A program made the position numbers and the translations under genes. From assembly GCF_000747095.1 (NCBI RefSeq), contig NZ_JQGL01000013.1:1-42101 (forward strand): DNA of 42,101 nt. Direction: 5' to 3'. The notes beneath the pieces are model-generated. The model saw nothing but the letters and a program-made list of their open reading frames with translations, was not told the DNA's origin and ran no database searches. Shown in pieces: positions 14,807 to 24,276 of this stretch. This DNA comes from Sulfuricurvum sp. MLSB (GTDB taxonomy: Bacteria > Campylobacterota > Campylobacteria > Campylobacterales > Sulfurimonadaceae). Each line of letters opens with the position of its first letter. Positions within the stretch are counted from its first letter, which is position 1.

Positions 14807-16561
14807 TTGAGAAGTCATTTTTGTACCGATTTAACGGAAGCCAACATCGGCGAAGAGGTCGTATTGTGCGGCTGGGCGAACAACTACCGTGACCACGGAG
14901 GGATCGTATTCATCGACCTTCGCGATAAAAGCGGCCTAATCCAGCTCGTCTGCGATCCGGCAGACAACGCGCATGCGCACAAAGTCGCGAGTGAAGTGCG
15001 TGACGAATTTGTCCTCATCGCCCGCGGCCGCGTTCGTGCCCGCGGCGAAGGACTTGTCAATCCCCGCCTCAAAACCGGAGCAATCGAAGTCATCGTTGAT
15101 GATCTTGTGATTGAAAACCGCTCCGAGCCTGTCCCGTTCGTCATCGGCGATAACAATGTCGGCGAAGAGACGCGCCTCAAATACCGTTATCTCGATCTAC
15201 GTAACCCGAGTGCGTTTCAAACCTTTCAGCTACGCTCAAAAGCGGCGATTGCGGCGCGTAACGTTTTGGATAAACTCGGATTTTTGGAAGTCGAAACACC
15301 TATCCTGACCAAATCAACTCCGGAAGGCGCGCGCGACTATCTCGTGCCGAGCCGCGTCCATGAGGGCGAGTTCTACGCCCTCCCCCAGTCTCCGCAACTC
15401 TTTAAACAATTGCTGATGGTGGGCGGATTCGACCGCTATTTCCAGATTGCCAAATGTTTCCGCGACGAAGACCTTCGTGCCGACCGTCAGCCCGAATTCA
15501 CCCAGATCGACGTCGAGATGAGCTTCTGTAACCAAGAAGACGTTATCCGCGTTGCCGAAGAGCTGATCACTGGAATGTTCGCCTCTGCGGGACACGAAGT
15601 CCACACGCCGTTCAACCGTATCAAATACGCCGATGCGATGGAATGGTACGGTTCGGACAAACCCGATCTACGCTACGACCTCAAAATGATCGATGTGATC
15701 GACATCTTCGCACGCTGCGACAACGAGATTTTCACCTCTATCGCCGCGAACCCGAAAATGAACCGCATCAAAGCGCTCCGCGTTCCGGGTGCCGATCTCG
15801 TATTCTCCAAACGCGAAATGAAAAGCTTCGAAGATTACGTCCGCAAATTCGGTGCGAAAGGGCTGGGTTATTTCCAGATGAAAGAAGACGGACTCAAAGG
15901 ACCGCTGGAAAAATTCTTCGCTCCCGAAGATTTGCAGCTTCTGATCGATCGCACAGGGATGGAAGTGGGCGACGTCGTCTTCTTCGGTGCGGGAGATAAA
16001 AAAACCGTATGGGATTATATGGGACGCTTCCGTATTTTCATCGCCGAGCACGAAAAAATGAACCTGATCGACAAAGACCGCTTCGAATTCGTGTGGGTTG
16101 TCGATTTCCCGATGTTCGAAATTGAAGAAGGACGTGTCAAAGCGCTTCACCACCCGTTCACCATGCCGCGTGATTTGAACCACGAGCATCTCGAAGACAT
16201 CGAATCGATTGCCTATGACATCGTTCTCAACGGAACCGAACTGGGCGGCGGATCGATCCGTATTCATAAACAGGCATTGCAAGAGCAGATTTTCCAGCTC
16301 CTCGGAATCGGCGAAGAAGAAGCTCAGGAGAAATTCGGATTCCTCCTCGATGCACTCAAATTCGGCGCGCCTCCGCACGGCGGTTTCGCGATCGGTTTCG
16401 ACCGCTTCATGATGCTTCTCTCCAAAAAAGACAGCATCCGCGACGTTATCGCGTTCCCGAAAACCCAAAAAGCGTCGTGCATCATGACCGATGCCCCAAG
16501 CCCGGTCGAAATCACGCAGCTTCGCGAACTCCATATCCGTTTACGCGAAAGTGCCAAATAA
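14807..16561 (+). CDS. aspS: Aspartyl-tRNA synthetase
   Basis: A 584-residue class II synthetase that attaches aspartate to tRNA. It shows the N-terminal OB-fold ([20 protein letters not shown]), motif 1 region, motif 2 ([19 protein letters not shown]) and motif 3 ([14 protein letters not shown]), plus the GAD insertion domain of bacterial enzymes. The start is the TTG at 14807: the protein then begins (M)RSHFCTDL like other epsilonproteobacterial AspRS, and AAGGAC lies seven bases upstream. In this class AspRS often also charges tRNA-Asn, with a GatCAB amidotransferase completing Asn-tRNA; that is family knowledge, not shown here. Two adenylate-kinase-like genes follow. Confidence 0.96.
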   Translation: MRSHFCTDLTEANIGEEVVLCGWANNYRDHGGIVFIDLRDKSGLIQLVCDPADNAHAHKVASEVRDEFVLIARGRVRARGEGLVNPRLKTGAIEVIVDDLVIENRSEPVPFVIGDNNVGEETRLKYRYLDLRNPSAFQTFQLRSKAAIAARNVLDKLGFLEVETPILTKSTPEGARDYLVPSRVHEGEFYALPQSPQLFKQLLMVGGFDRYFQIAKCFRDEDLRADRQPEFTQIDVEMSFCNQEDVIRVAEELITGMFASAGHEVHTPFNRIKYADAMEWYGSDKPDLRYDLKMIDVIDIFARCDNEIFTSIAANPKMNRIKALRVPGADLVFSKREMKSFEDYVRKFGAKGLGYFQMKEDGLKGPLEKFFAPEDLQLLIDRTGMEVGDVVFFGAGDKKTVWDYMGRFRIFIAEHEKMNLIDKDRFEFVWVVDFPMFEIEEGRVKALHHPFTMPRDLNHEHLEDIESIAYDIVLNGTELGGGSIRIHKQALQEQIFQLLGIGEEEAQEKFGFLLDALKFGAPPHGGFAIGFDRFMMLLSKKDSIRDVIAFPKTQKASCIMTDAPSPVEITQLRELHIRLRESAK

Positions 16562-16564
16562 TCG

Positions 16565-17799
<1,235 letters not shown>

Positions 17800-17803
17800 A
17801 TCC

Positions 17804-17830
17804 TTCGGGCTGCGCTGCAGCCTGAATTTT
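17804..17830 (+). terminator. Intrinsic terminator after adk
   Basis: A 9-bp stem TTCGGGCTG/CAGCCTGAA (one G-T pair) with loop CGCTG is followed by TTTTCATTT. It lies four bases after the adk stop. Confidence 0.8.
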
Positions 17831-17859
17831 CATTTCCTTTACTTCAATGTATGCCGTGT

Positions 17860-17865
17860 TATAAT
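17860..17865 (+). promoter_or_regulatory. -10 box immediately upstream of the molybdopterin-binding protein gene
   Basis: A perfect TATAAT ends only seven bases before the ATG at 17873. A start point the usual distance downstream would fall on or next to the ATG, giving a leaderless or nearly leaderless mRNA. Confidence 0.6.
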
Positions 17866-17872
17866 CTCTTTT

Positions 17873-18613
17873 ATGCAAACACCCCATTTTTACGCCGTCA
17901 TCATCGGTTCGGAAATCTTAAACGGCCGACGAATCGACAAGCATTTCAATTTTGTTCGTGACACCCTGCTCTCCCGCGGGCATTTTCTTTATACCTCTCT
18001 GACGATCAAAGACGATCCCCTATTAATCCGCAATACTTTTGAATTCGTCAAAAACGATTCCGATTCGGTGATGTTCAGCTTCGGCGGGATCGGTTCGACT
18101 CCCGATGACCTGACGCGGCAAATCGCTGCGGACGTCTTCGGCGACGGGATACTCTATCCGCATGAAAAATTCCGCTCCGATATTATTGAACGGTTTCATG
18201 AAGAAGCCTATCCCTACCGTATCCATATGGCGGATTTGCCTGCCAATGCCGGATTGCTCCATAATATCATCAATAATATGTCGGGGTTTTATCTGGAAGA
18301 TCGCTATTTTTTTATGCCCGGCTTTCCCGAGATGTCCCATCCGATGGTGGAAGAAGCGTTAACGCGCTTTTTTCCCCTTGCGACTACAGTGCATCGCAAA
18401 ACACTAATCGCACAGACAAGCGAAAACACTTTGATCGACGTCATGAATAGCCTTCCCGAAGAGATTGATTTTTCTTCTCTACCGATGTTGCGCGACGGTC
18501 GTCCGAGTGTGGAAATTTCGATAGCGTCACACGATGAATCCGAATCAATTGCTTGCTTGCAGCTATTTATCACGGCCCTCGAAGCCAAAAAAATAGATTA
18601 TGTTTTAATATAA
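17873..18613 (+). CDS. Molybdopterin-binding domain protein (CinA N-terminal/MoaB-like)
   Basis: A 246-residue protein starting FYAVIIGSEILNGRRIDKHF, with FSFGGIGSTPDDLTRQIAA near 66-84 and FMPGFPEMS near 144. This is the MoCF/MogA-like fold found in the N-terminal half of CinA; the G-G-I/L-G-x-T-x-D motif marks the pterin site. The C-terminal nicotinamide-nucleotide amidase domain of full CinA is absent. The function is unsettled: it may concern pyrophosphate or cofactor handling. No ribosome binding site is present upstream of the ATG and the -10 box is unusually close, so translation may start on a leaderless message. Confidence 0.85.
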   Translation: MQTPHFYAVIIGSEILNGRRIDKHFNFVRDTLLSRGHFLYTSLTIKDDPLLIRNTFEFVKNDSDSVMFSFGGIGSTPDDLTRQIAADVFGDGILYPHEKFRSDIIERFHEEAYPYRIHMADLPANAGLLHNIINNMSGFYLEDRYFFMPGFPEMSHPMVEEALTRFFPLATTVHRKTLIAQTSENTLIDVMNSLPEEIDFSSLPMLRDGRPSVEISIASHDESESIACLQLFITALEAKKIDYVLI

Positions 18614-18690
18614 ATCATCAAAAATAAATTTTCTTTATGTAATGCCGATATACATTATAACAATGTAGCCGGCATAAAAAAGGGGAGAGG

Positions 18691-18831
18691 ATGAGTATAT
18701 TAGGTTATTTGCTGCTTGCTTTAGGTCTAATGACTTTCATTTATGTGTTTTACCGCCATTCTTTTTTAAAAAGACCGAAAACGAAAGGGCCTTTAAAGCC
18801 CCACTTTACGCTTAAAATCGAGGGAGATTAG
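18691..18831 (+). CDS. Small single-span membrane protein, 46 residues
   Basis: An intact short gene with a strong ribosome site (AGGGGAGAGG just before the ATG). It encodes a hydrophobic helix (about residues 3-20, [18 protein letters not shown]) and a basic tail ([18 protein letters not shown]). The positively charged tail predicts a periplasmic N-terminus and cytosolic C-terminus. Its stop overlaps the end of the convergent htpX gene by four bases. I do not recognise the family; proximity to a membrane protease makes a substrate or regulator role conceivable but unproven. Confidence 0.7.
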   Translation: MSILGYLLLALGLMTFIYVFYRHSFLKRPKTKGPLKPHFTLKIEGD

Positions 18832-19724
18832 ACGTAATGGCGCTCATAGAGTTTGCTGCGTCCTTCTTCGACCGAACCGATATTCTCTTTTAACCTTTCC
18901 AGACGTTCAAGCCGCTGTTCCGTAGTCGGATGCGTACGAAACAGGTTGGAAAATGAAAAGTTTTTTCCGTCAAACGGACTCACAATAAACATATGGGCAT
19001 TTTCCGGCGTAGCGCCGTGCACTTCTCCGCGAGCATTGTAATTGGAAAGTTTCACCAGTGCGCTTTGCAGCCATTCGGGATGACCGGTCAGGCGTGCCGC
19101 CCCTTCATCGGCCATAAATTCACGCGAACGGCTAATCGTCATTTGAATCACAGTAGCCGCCAGAGGAAGCAATATCGCCATAACGAGCATGATTATCGGA
19201 TTGCCGCCACGGTTGTCGCGGCTACCGAACATCGCTCCGAATTGGAGCATATTCGCAGTAAAAGCCACTGCTCCGGCTATGGTTGCCGCAATCGTTGCGA
19301 CAAGAATATCACGGTGTCCGACGTGGGAAAGCTCATGCGCCATGACTCCTTCAACTTCGTCTTCGTTCAGCAGTTCAAGCAACCCTGTCGTAATGGCTAC
19401 GGCGGCATGCTGAGGGTTGCGGCCCGTTGCAAACGCGTTGGGGATGCGGTCGTGGATAATGTAGACTTTCGGCATCGGTAGCTCGGCACGTTCGACCAAC
19501 CGCTCGACGACGCGGTACAGCATTGGTGCTTCGCGGGGATCGACTTCGATCGCATGATAGTGTTTGAGGATCATCGTATCAGAAAAATAATAGGCATAAA
19601 AATTCATCCCGCCGGCAATCAGCAAGGCAATAACCATTCCCCCCTGCCCGCCAAGATAACCGCCGATAAATACCAATAGCACGCTCAGAGAACCAAGCAA
19701 TAAAAAAGTTTTAAACTGTTCCAT
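18828..19724 (-). CDS. htpX: HtpX, membrane zinc metalloprotease (M48)
   Basis: A 298-residue integral membrane protease of the M48B family, which degrades damaged inner-membrane proteins. Two N-terminal membrane segments (about 7-25 and 30-47), the zinc motif HELSH at 130-134, two further hydrophobic segments (about 143-163 and 178-198), and the third zinc ligand in [12 protein letters not shown] near 208 are all present. [21 protein letters not shown] is highly typical. Its start overlaps the ankyrin-repeat gene by 14 bases, indicating one transcript. Confidence 0.96.
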   Translation of the reverse strand: MEQFKTFLLLGSLSVLLVFIGGYLGGQGGMVIALLIAGGMNFYAYYFSDTMILKHYHAIEVDPREAPMLYRVVERLVERAELPMPKVYIIHDRIPNAFATGRNPQHAAVAITTGLLELLNEDEVEGVMAHELSHVGHRDILVATIAATIAGAVAFTANMLQFGAMFGSRDNRGGNPIIMLVMAILLPLAATVIQMTISRSREFMADEGAARLTGHPEWLQSALVKLSNYNARGEVHGATPENAHMFIVSPFDGKNFSFSNLFRTHPTTEQRLERLERLKENIGSVEEGRSKLYERHYV

Positions 19725-20196
19725 CTTTTTCTCCTTCTAAAAGGGCTAAAATAGATTTTTTATGCATTTTACGGGCAAAATCGATGGCACTGAATCCGTG
19801 GCTGTCACGGGCGCTGACATCGGCACCGAGTTCGAGCATCTTTTTTATGATATCCGTCCGTCCGTAGCACACGGCCCCCATTAACGGAGTAAAACCGCTG
19901 TTGCGGGTCGCATGATTCACATCGAATCCCTCCCGCAACAGGCGTTCGATAAGGCTTAGATTGTTGTATGTTACCGCGACATCAAATACGCTGACACCCT
20001 CATGATCGGTATGAAACAAATCGGCACCGTTGTCGATGAGCACGTCGATAATCTCCTGATCACAATGATAGCGCATCGCAAAACAGATAACCGATTCACC
20101 GTTTTCTTCTTCGTCATTGGGATTGGCACCGTTTTTCAAATACTGTTTGACACCAATATAATTGTTTGCTTTTAAGAGTTCGATCCACTGTTTCAT
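19711..20196 (-). CDS. Ankyrin repeat protein
   Basis: A 161-residue protein made of about four or five ankyrin repeats: [57 protein letters not shown] and [25 protein letters not shown]. There is no signal peptide, so it is probably cytosolic and mediates protein binding. The gene runs 14 bases into htpX, suggesting a partner role with that protease or simple co-transcription. Confidence 0.9.
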   Translation of the reverse strand: MKQWIELLKANNYIGVKQYLKNGANPNDEEENGESVICFAMRYHCDQEIIDVLIDNGADLFHTDHEGVSVFDVAVTYNNLSLIERLLREGFDVNHATRNSGFTPLMGAVCYGRTDIIKKMLELGADVSARDSHGFSAIDFARKMHKKSILALLEGEKDGTV

Positions 20197-20229
20197 AGGT
20201 TCTGCTTTATATCCGTAAAATTAAATAGC

Positions 20230-20235
20230 AGTATA
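20230..20235 (-). promoter_or_regulatory. -10 box for the ankyrin-htpX unit
   Basis: The minus strand reads TATACT preceded by GTGT, 34 bases upstream of the ankyrin gene ATG. Confidence 0.5.
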
Positions 20236-20271
20236 ACACGCAAGATTCAACTGAAGTCTAGTCTCTTATGC

Positions 20272-20277
20272 TAAAAT
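20272..20277 (+). promoter_or_regulatory. -10 box for dapD
   Basis: TGCTAAAAT, an extended -10-like element, lies 31 bases before the dapD ATG. Confidence 0.5.
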
Positions 20278-20308
20278 TCCCCATTAATTTTGCCACAAGT
20301 GAGAAAAT

Positions 20309-21505
20309 ATGGAAATTTTAGAGACGGAAGCGGCGTTCAAAGCGTGTATTCAAGAGATTCAAAACGGAGCTGGATACAAAAATCCTCTCGCATTCGGAAT
20401 CTGCCGCGTCGATTTGGGTCAGCTTGACAGTGAAAAAGTGCTGCAGGCGACGTATCCCCACATCAACTGGAACGAAAATTTCGGAAGCGCGGCTATCTTC
20501 ATCAAAAGCGCTCAGGAACAAGGTTTCGAGATTGATTTCACTGCAGATGAAGTCGTCGTTCCGGTTACTCTGAAATTTCTAGAAGGATGCTTGAATGCCT
20601 TCACTCCGTATGCTGACGAAGCCTACGGGGATGCGCATAAAAATATTCAGGTTGTCTCGACGCTCTATTCTCTTATCAAAGAACGCGGTATGCGCGAGGG
20701 CGAGTATCGCCTGACCTTTTTGTTCAACGATGCTGCCTGCAAAAGCGTCGAGGGAACCTATCTGAAACTCTACGCCCTCTCTACGGGAAAAGTACCCCTC
20801 CGCTCGATCAATCTGAACGGCGCTTTCGGTGCACTTCACAACGTCGCATGGTCTGAGGGCGAGCCCATCGAGCTTGAGTGGCTCCGTGCGAACGAGATCG
20901 AGCTCAAATTTGCCAACGAATATCCGAAAATCGATTTTGTCGATAAGTTCCCCCGCTTTTTGCAGCATATCATTCCGGCGAACAATACCCGTATCCTTGA
21001 TGACTCCAAAGTCCGCTTCGGCGCGCAACTTCATGCCGGTACAACAATTATGCCGGGGGCCAGCTATGTAAATTTCAACGCCGGGACCACGGGCGTGAGC
21101 ATGGTAGAAGGGCGTATCTCGAGCTCTGCCGTGGTCGGCGACGGGTCCGATGTCGGGGGCGGCGCGTCGATTCTTGGTGTTCTTAGCGGAACGGACGGCA
21201 TCCCTGTAACAATCGGTAAAAATACACTGCTTGGAGCCAATTCTGTAACCGGAATCGCTTTGGGTGACGGCTGTATCGTCGATGCGGGTATCGCCGTATT
21301 GGCCGGAACGAAATTTTCGGTCACTGCAGAAGAACTTGCCAAAATCAATGATGCCAATCCTTCTGCCAAGCTCAGCGGCACTTCGTTCAAAGGAAAAGAG
21401 CTGGTCGGCCTGAACGGTATCCACTACCGGCAGGATTCTACAACGGGCCAACTCATGATCCGTCGCTCTACCCGCGAAGTCAAACTTAACGCCGATCTGC
21501 ACTAA
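20309..21505 (+). CDS. dapD: 2,3,4,5-tetrahydropyridine-2,6-dicarboxylate N-succinyltransferase
   Basis: A 398-residue acyltransferase of the succinylase branch of lysine/diaminopimelate synthesis, transferring succinyl from succinyl-CoA to tetrahydrodipicolinate. It is the long DapD type found in Campylobacterota rather than the 270-residue enterobacterial form. The left-handed beta-helix is visible from about residue 235: VRFGAQLHAGTTIMPGASYVNFNAG, then GRISSSAVVGDGSDVGGGASILGVLSG, then IGKNTLLGANSVTGIALGDGCIVDAG. It has its own promoter and is followed by a hairpin terminator, so it is probably monocistronic. Confidence 0.94.
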   Translation: MEILETEAAFKACIQEIQNGAGYKNPLAFGICRVDLGQLDSEKVLQATYPHINWNENFGSAAIFIKSAQEQGFEIDFTADEVVVPVTLKFLEGCLNAFTPYADEAYGDAHKNIQVVSTLYSLIKERGMREGEYRLTFLFNDAACKSVEGTYLKLYALSTGKVPLRSINLNGAFGALHNVAWSEGEPIELEWLRANEIELKFANEYPKIDFVDKFPRFLQHIIPANNTRILDDSKVRFGAQLHAGTTIMPGASYVNFNAGTTGVSMVEGRISSSAVVGDGSDVGGGASILGVLSGTDGIPVTIGKNTLLGANSVTGIALGDGCIVDAGIAVLAGTKFSVTAEELAKINDANPSAKLSGTSFKGKELVGLNGIHYRQDSTTGQLMIRRSTREVKLNADLH

Positions 21506-21513
21506 TTTCTTTT

Positions 21514-21540
21514 GCCCCTTCTTGTTTAAGGCGAAGGGGC
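21514..21540 (+). terminator. Hairpin terminator after dapD
   Basis: A perfect 8-bp stem GCCCCTTC/GAAGGGGC with an 11-base loop lies nine bases after the stop. The following TTATACTTTC is only moderately T-rich. Confidence 0.65.
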
Positions 21541-21541
21541 T

Positions 21542-21547
21542 TATACT
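21542..21547 (+). promoter_or_regulatory. -10 box for the small rod-like protein gene
   Basis: TATACT lies directly after the dapD hairpin and 31 bases before the ATG at 21578. Confidence 0.4.
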
Positions 21548-21577
21548 TTCATTATCTGAAGTAAAAAGGAGCTGCGT

Positions 21578-21883
21578 ATGATAAACTCAAATGTTTCGTC
21601 AATGATGTCGAATCAAACTTACATGAATAATAATGCGCAGAATGTTGCAAACGTCAATACAGATAGTTATGTTCCTCAAGACACCACTATCGGCGAAACG
21701 CAAAACGGTGGGACGAAAGCCAATACATCTTCCGCAACCGATAACGGAAGCCAGCGCTCCCAAACCGATCTTTCCAAAGAACTGACGGATCAAATGAGAA
21801 TCCAAAACGTGGAAGAGGCGAATGTCCGTTCCATCCGTGCGCAAAACGACATGATGGGTTCATTGCTCGATATCAAAGCATAA
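21578..21883 (+). CDS. Miniature flagellar rod/hook-like protein, 101 residues
   Basis: Residues 1-30 resemble the N-terminal signature of flagellar rod and hook proteins: MSNQTYMNNNAQNVANVNTDSY, compare NNIANVNTxGY in FlgG. The C-terminus (VEEANVRSIRAQNDMMGSLLDI) resembles the C-terminal helix of the same family (xxNVVxLIxAQRxYExNxKVI). The two ends are joined by only about 40 residues of polar, low-complexity sequence (TTIGETQNGGTKANTSSATD), with no D1 domain. AAGGAG precedes the ATG. It may be a small rod or adaptor component of the flagellum; the exact name cannot be given. Confidence 0.75.
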   Translation: MINSNVSSMMSNQTYMNNNAQNVANVNTDSYVPQDTTIGETQNGGTKANTSSATDNGSQRSQTDLSKELTDQMRIQNVEEANVRSIRAQNDMMGSLLDIKA

Positions 21884-21888
21884 ACGAA

Positions 21889-21916
21889 GAAAGCGCTTTT
21901 AGAGCGCTTTCTTTTT
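21889..21916. terminator. Bidirectional intrinsic terminator
   Basis: A perfect 9-bp stem GAAAGCGCT/AGCGCTTTC with loop TTTAG is followed by CTTTTTCTTC-like T-rich sequence on the plus strand and by TTCGTTTAT on the minus strand. It lies six bases after the rod-like gene and contains the stop codon of the convergent NlpC/P60 gene. Confidence 0.85.
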
Positions 21917-23371
21917 CTTCACGGGTTTACCTGCCCCTTTCGAAAGAACAATCGGTGTCTTGGTAAAAATATTCATGCTATGCGCACGTGTAAGCAGTTT
22001 ATTGTACGGATCGAATTCTTCAAGTTCGGAACCGAATTCAAGAGTGCTAATAACCGCTTTTCCTACAATACGACGCCCTTTGTTCCCTGATTTATCGATG
22101 GTTCGTATGCCCCATACGTTATGCATCATCATGACGTTGTCCTGATAGGTGCCGATGTAGAGCAGCACATGTCCTTTGAGATAAACGATTGTCTCGAAGG
22201 GAATTCCTTTTTCTCGGATCAGGTCAAGTTTTTCATCATCGGAAAGCCCTTCAAACGAAATAACCTCTCCTTTGCGCGCCTGTGCGGCAGAATTTCGGGG
22301 AAGCCATATGCCAAAGGGCGTATACATATCCCGGATCATCGACGAACAGTCTCTTTCACCGAGCATCCCTCCCCAGCCGTATGTATTTTTCAGCATCTGT
22401 TCACCCAGGCGAATCAAATCGTTTTTATTCAGCTTGGAAATTCCGACTCTGGCCGCCGGCTTTGGAATCGAAACGGATTTAAAAGAGCCGTTGCTGTCGT
22501 ACGCGAGCGCGTAATATTCGTTTTGCTGCTCTTTTTCCAGCGACAGTACCATCCCGATACGCGAATACGCGACAAAGCGGTTGGAACTGTCATAAAGAGG
22601 AACATTGTCTTCGGTGATGAAAAGTTTTTCCTGTTTCCGCATGGTTTCGCTCATCGCCGTATCGATAACGGCAATCCCATCAGATTTAACCCACCCTGAT
22701 GCACTGTTCGTAAAAACGTAGCTCCATGCACCGTCTATCGAAGTATGGGAGATAAAAACGGGCTCATGATAATTGACGCTGCTGTTTTGGAGCATATCAA
22801 ACGGATACCCTTCCCCCGGTAACGAAGGGTCCCGATAAAGAGGTTTTTCGGTCGGCAATGCCCGCAAATCCAGCCATTTAAGCGCAATCCCTTTTTGATT
22901 GAGCGTTCCGTAGTTTTCAAAATTCGCGTGAGCCTCTATCTCTTTAAACCATGAAGGAGGCAAAGGGCGTAGATTACTTCCATACCCGCCCCGAAACGCC
23001 CGCATCGGCCATGAAACATCCTGAACGCTCATCGGCGGCACAGTATAGTCCCACGGCGTATAATAGGATTTTTCAAAATTCTTCTGCACGTCATAAAAAC
23101 TTTCACGGTCCATACCATTTTGTTCGGCATAAGGAACGATCGACTGCTCAAACCGTTCCAAATCATTGACAATGGGGCCAAGTTGGGGAAGCGTGACATC
23201 AAGTTCTTGAGGGAGAGTGCAGCAGTAGGGGCTCTCGCCAACCTTTGCGGCAGGCATCATTGTTGCCGGTTCAGCTGTTTTGAGAGAATGTGCGGCCTTG
23301 GGAACAGGCATATGGGTGCTGCATCCTCCCAATAAAAAAATGATACCGCCGATCCATACTGTTGATTTCAT
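21899..23371 (-). CDS. NlpC/P60 (C40) family lipoprotein peptidase with SH3 domains
   Basis: A 490-residue lipoprotein. The lipobox LLGGC places the acylated cysteine at C17. About residues 55-150 form the N-terminal stabilising region, then two SH3-like parts (about 160-330, including AWSYVFTNSASGWVKSDGIAVID). The C-terminal NlpC/P60 domain has catalytic C342 in GERDCSSMIRDMY and H401 in LKGHVLLYIG. These enzymes cleave peptidoglycan stem peptides, so it is probably a periplasmic cell-wall hydrolase anchored to a membrane. It follows the S24 repressor gene by 12 bases and may be co-transcribed with it. The basic tail KKKKAL is encoded within a terminator hairpin. Confidence 0.9.
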   Translation of the reverse strand: MKSTVWIGGIIFLLGGCSTHMPVPKAAHSLKTAEPATMMPAAKVGESPYCCTLPQELDVTLPQLGPIVNDLERFEQSIVPYAEQNGMDRESFYDVQKNFEKSYYTPWDYTVPPMSVQDVSWPMRAFRGGYGSNLRPLPPSWFKEIEAHANFENYGTLNQKGIALKWLDLRALPTEKPLYRDPSLPGEGYPFDMLQNSSVNYHEPVFISHTSIDGAWSYVFTNSASGWVKSDGIAVIDTAMSETMRKQEKLFITEDNVPLYDSSNRFVAYSRIGMVLSLEKEQQNEYYALAYDSNGSFKSVSIPKPAARVGISKLNKNDLIRLGEQMLKNTYGWGGMLGERDCSSMIRDMYTPFGIWLPRNSAAQARKGEVISFEGLSDDEKLDLIREKGIPFETIVYLKGHVLLYIGTYQDNVMMMHNVWGIRTIDKSGNKGRRIVGKAVISTLEFGSELEEFDPYNKLLTRAHSMNIFTKTPIVLSKGAGKPVKKKKAL

Positions 23372-23383
23372 ACTCTCTCTGCC

Positions 23384-24043
23384 CTATTCTATTCCTCCGA
23401 AGCGTCCGACGATTCTGCCGATGATCTCGACTTCATCTCTGCGAGCGACATAGGTGGGATAGTCTTTATTATCTGAAATAATATCGAGTTTTCCATCAAG
23501 ACGAACTTGTATCCGTTTGATAAAGAGTCCGTGTTCGGTACGGATCGTAAATACTCCGCCGCGGCTTACATCGGTTTTGGAACGATTAAGGAAAACAATA
23601 TCGTTGTAACTGAATGAGGGCTCCATCGAATCACCCGTTACGTTTATCGCTTCGATATGCCGCAATTGCCCTTCTCCGCCAAGCGACATGACAAAGTTTT
23701 CTTCGAGCATCAGCGGCTCAAAATCGAGTTCTTCATTCTCTGCTCCCCCGCCGGCGGAAGCATTGACCGATGAGAAATAACGGACCATATAAAAGCGGTT
23801 TGTCGGTTCTATCAAACTTTCGGGCGACTGGTTGTACAAAAGCCAGTTGATTGCAATAGAACGTTTTGCGCAAAAATCGAGTAATTCATTAAAGGGGATT
23901 TTATTCCGCTTTTTCATGGTTGCAAAATTCATTTGCGAAATCTCAAGTAATTCCGCAATATCTTTGTCAAATACTTTTTTATCGGGGAATTCGGATGAGA
24001 CGATATCTTTGATCGTTTCAACAATTTCATTAAATGTTTTCAT
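23384..24043 (-). CDS. S24 family (CI/LexA-like) self-cleaving repressor
   Basis: A 219-residue regulator. The N-terminal part (about 1-75) is a CI-type helix-turn-helix (DKDIAELLEISQMNFATMKKRNKIPFNELLDFCAKR). The C-terminal S24 domain has the putative A97-G98 cleavage site in NASAGGGAEN, the nucleophile S139 in VTGDSMEPS, and the lysine K176 in LFIKRIQ. By analogy with CI/LexA, RecA-stimulated self-cleavage after DNA damage would inactivate it. AAGGAT precedes the ATG. No other phage genes are nearby. An inverted repeat 17 bases upstream of its start is a good autoregulatory operator candidate. Confidence 0.9.
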   Translation of the reverse strand: MKTFNEIVETIKDIVSSEFPDKKVFDKDIAELLEISQMNFATMKKRNKIPFNELLDFCAKRSIAINWLLYNQSPESLIEPTNRFYMVRYFSSVNASAGGGAENEELDFEPLMLEENFVMSLGGEGQLRHIEAINVTGDSMEPSFSYNDIVFLNRSKTDVSRGGVFTIRTEHGLFIKRIQVRLDGKLDIISDNKDYPTYVARRDEVEIIGRIVGRFGGIE

Positions 24044-24059
24044 GACGACATCCTTTTAC

Positions 24060-24072
24060 CGTATGGGATACG
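24060..24072. promoter_or_regulatory. Candidate operator for the S24 repressor
   Basis: CGTAT-GGG-ATACG is a perfect 5-bp inverted repeat between the repressor ATG (24043) and a CATAAT -10-like box on the minus strand (24089-24084). It would fall a few bases after the transcription start, typical of autorepression. Confidence 0.45.
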
Positions 24073-24102
24073 ATATTCTAGGAATTATGCCATCTTTATG
24101 GT

Positions 24103-24129
24103 AATAATATGTCATATTGAAATATTATT
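24103..24129. repeat. AT-rich inverted repeat in the repressor/micro-ORF region
   Basis: AATAATAT and ATATTATT form a perfect 8-bp inverted repeat 11 bases apart, between the divergent starts at 24043 and 24193. Its AT-only composition weakens the case, but its position suits a second regulator site. Confidence 0.35.
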
Positions 24130-24149
24130 AAGTATCGCTTTCTATTTTT

Positions 24150-24155
24150 TATACT
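24150..24155 (+). promoter_or_regulatory. -10 box for the 27-codon ORF
   Basis: TATACT preceded by a T-tract lies 37 bases before the ATG at 24193. Confidence 0.4.
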
Positions 24156-24192
24156 CTTTGTCATACAAAATTTCCGATTATAAGGAGAGAGC

Positions 24193-24276
24193 ATGGCAAA
24201 GGTTATGCGTAAAGCAAGTGGCTGGATGGATCGTTTTGAAATGCAGATGGGTGTTTGGGCGGAAAAACTTTTTTAA
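24193..24276 (+). CDS. Micro-ORF, 27 residues, divergent from the S24 repressor
   Basis: A strong ribosome site (AAGGAGAGAGC) immediately precedes an ATG that opens 27 codons. The peptide (MAKVMRKASGWMDRFEMQMG onward, ending VWAEKLF) has spaced Trp, Met, Phe and Lys residues and looks able to form an amphipathic helix with a net positive N-terminal half. It lies 149 bases from the repressor start, in the place where a repressor-controlled gene would be. Its stop codon overlaps that of the small gene on the opposite strand. I do not recognise it; whether it is translated is inferred from the ribosome site. Confidence 0.5.
   Translation: MAKVMRKASGWMDRFEMQMGVWAEKLF

Noticed and set aside
15668-16534. 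Minus-strand 288-codon frame opposite aspS
   Set aside because: Antisense shadow of a well-supported AspRS; codon-structure artefact.
20579-21502. Minus-strand 307-codon frame opposite dapD
   Set aside because: Antisense shadow of DapD with no ribosome site or recognisable domain.
23384-24043. Prophage remnant suggested by the CI-like repressor
   Set aside because: No integrase, att site, structural phage gene or compositional shift is seen around it.
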